Below are positions 6,036 to 6,261 of a stretch of 6,261 nt of DNA, piece after piece (within the stretch, counting starts at the first letter, position 1; every line of letters starts with the position of its first letter). Position numbers and translations under genes: made by a program. Location of the stretch: assembly GCA_012514915.1 (NCBI GenBank), contig JAAYZJ010000454.1, forward strand, positions 1 through 6,261. The letters are read 5' to 3'. Under the pieces are notes generated by a model. That model was given only the letters and a program-made list of their open reading frames with translations. It had not been told where the DNA came from and did not search any database. The stretch comes from Lentisphaerota bacterium (lineage in GTDB: Bacteria; Verrucomicrobiota; Kiritimatiellia; RFP12; JAAYLN01).

Positions 6036-6261
6036 GTGGCCGGGCGCGTGACAGACCAGACGCTGGAGGAGATCCGTCAGCGAATCGAGATCGACGAGTT
6101 GATCGGCTCGCGCCTCACGCTCAAGCGGGCGGGCTCGGTCTTCAAGGCCTGCTGCCCGTTCCACAAGGAAAAGACCCCCTCGTTTGTCGTCAACCCCGCG
6201 CGGCGCACCTACCACTGCTTCGGCTGCGGCGCGCACGGCGACGTCTTCAAATTTCTGATGC
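6036..6261 (+). CDS. dnaG: DNA primase DnaG, N-terminal part (cut by window edge)
   Basis: This is the first 75 residues of the replicative primase, which makes RNA primers for DNA synthesis at the fork. The zinc-binding CHC2 domain is plain: C40-P-F-H43 followed by EKTPSF, then Y-H-C61-F-G-C64-G and GDVFKFL. The four zinc ligands fall at the same positions as in E. coli DnaG. GTG 6036 is preferred because it gives (M)AGRVTDQTLEEIRQRIEI, matching the usual primase N-terminus (MAGRI...). A second in-frame GTG at 6048 would lose the AGR, and an in-frame stop at 6024 bars anything further upstream. Only a weak GGCGG stretch precedes the start. It begins 9 bp after the CvpA stop codon, so primase is probably expressed from the upstream promoter. 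The polymerase and C-terminal domains lie beyond the window. Confidence 0.95.
   Translation, partial: MAGRVTDQTLEEIRQRIEIDELIGSRLTLKRAGSVFKACCPFHKEKTPSFVVNPARRTYHCFGCGAHGDVFKFLM

Noticed and set aside
5361..6236. 291-codon open frame on the minus strand
   Set aside because: It runs opposite the CvpA-like gene and the dnaG zinc domain, both clearly recognisable on the plus strand; its protein is charged low-complexity sequence.

Overview
The window is densely coding, strongly G+C-rich bacterial DNA with every supported gene on the + strand. It holds six protein genes: five complete, and one (dnaG) cut by the right edge. I see no RNA genes, mobile elements or CRISPR array. The only sizeable gap is 85 bp (4113-4197), which is conspicuously A+T-rich in its first half. 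A Gram-negative-type envelope is suggested by a lipoprotein signal and a Sec-type signal peptide, together with FHA, PEGA and TPR envelope proteins. That mix fits lineages rich in Ser/Thr-kinase signalling, such as the Verrucomicrobiota/Kiritimatiellota/Planctomycetota group, but no phylogenetic marker settles this and the assignment is a guess.

The left block (7-4112) looks like one transcription unit. A beta-CASP metallo-beta-lactamase RNase/hydrolase is followed after 9 bp by an FHA-domain membrane protein. The FHA gene overlaps by ATGA a secreted protein with five PEGA repeats and a small beta-rich C-terminal module. The FHA protein appears to place a phosphothreonine-reading domain in the cytoplasm and a large uncharacterised domain across the membrane. 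The PEGA protein lies beyond the membrane.

The gap at 4113-4197 carries a good sigma70-like promoter (-35 TTGTGA, 17-bp spacer, -10 TATACT). It probably drives the right block (4198 onward): a TPR lipoprotein, a CvpA-family membrane protein 17 bp later, and dnaG 9 bp after that. The predicted transcript start falls on, or next to, an in-frame ATG at 4162, which raises the possibility of a leaderless start.

The biology is a small envelope/signalling set (FHA reader, PEGA adhesin or scaffold, TPR lipoprotein, CvpA) placed between an RNA-processing enzyme and the replication primase. Each family is known. What may be undescribed is the combination: the domain joined to FHA, the C-terminal module of the PEGA protein, and the co-transcription of envelope genes with dnaG.
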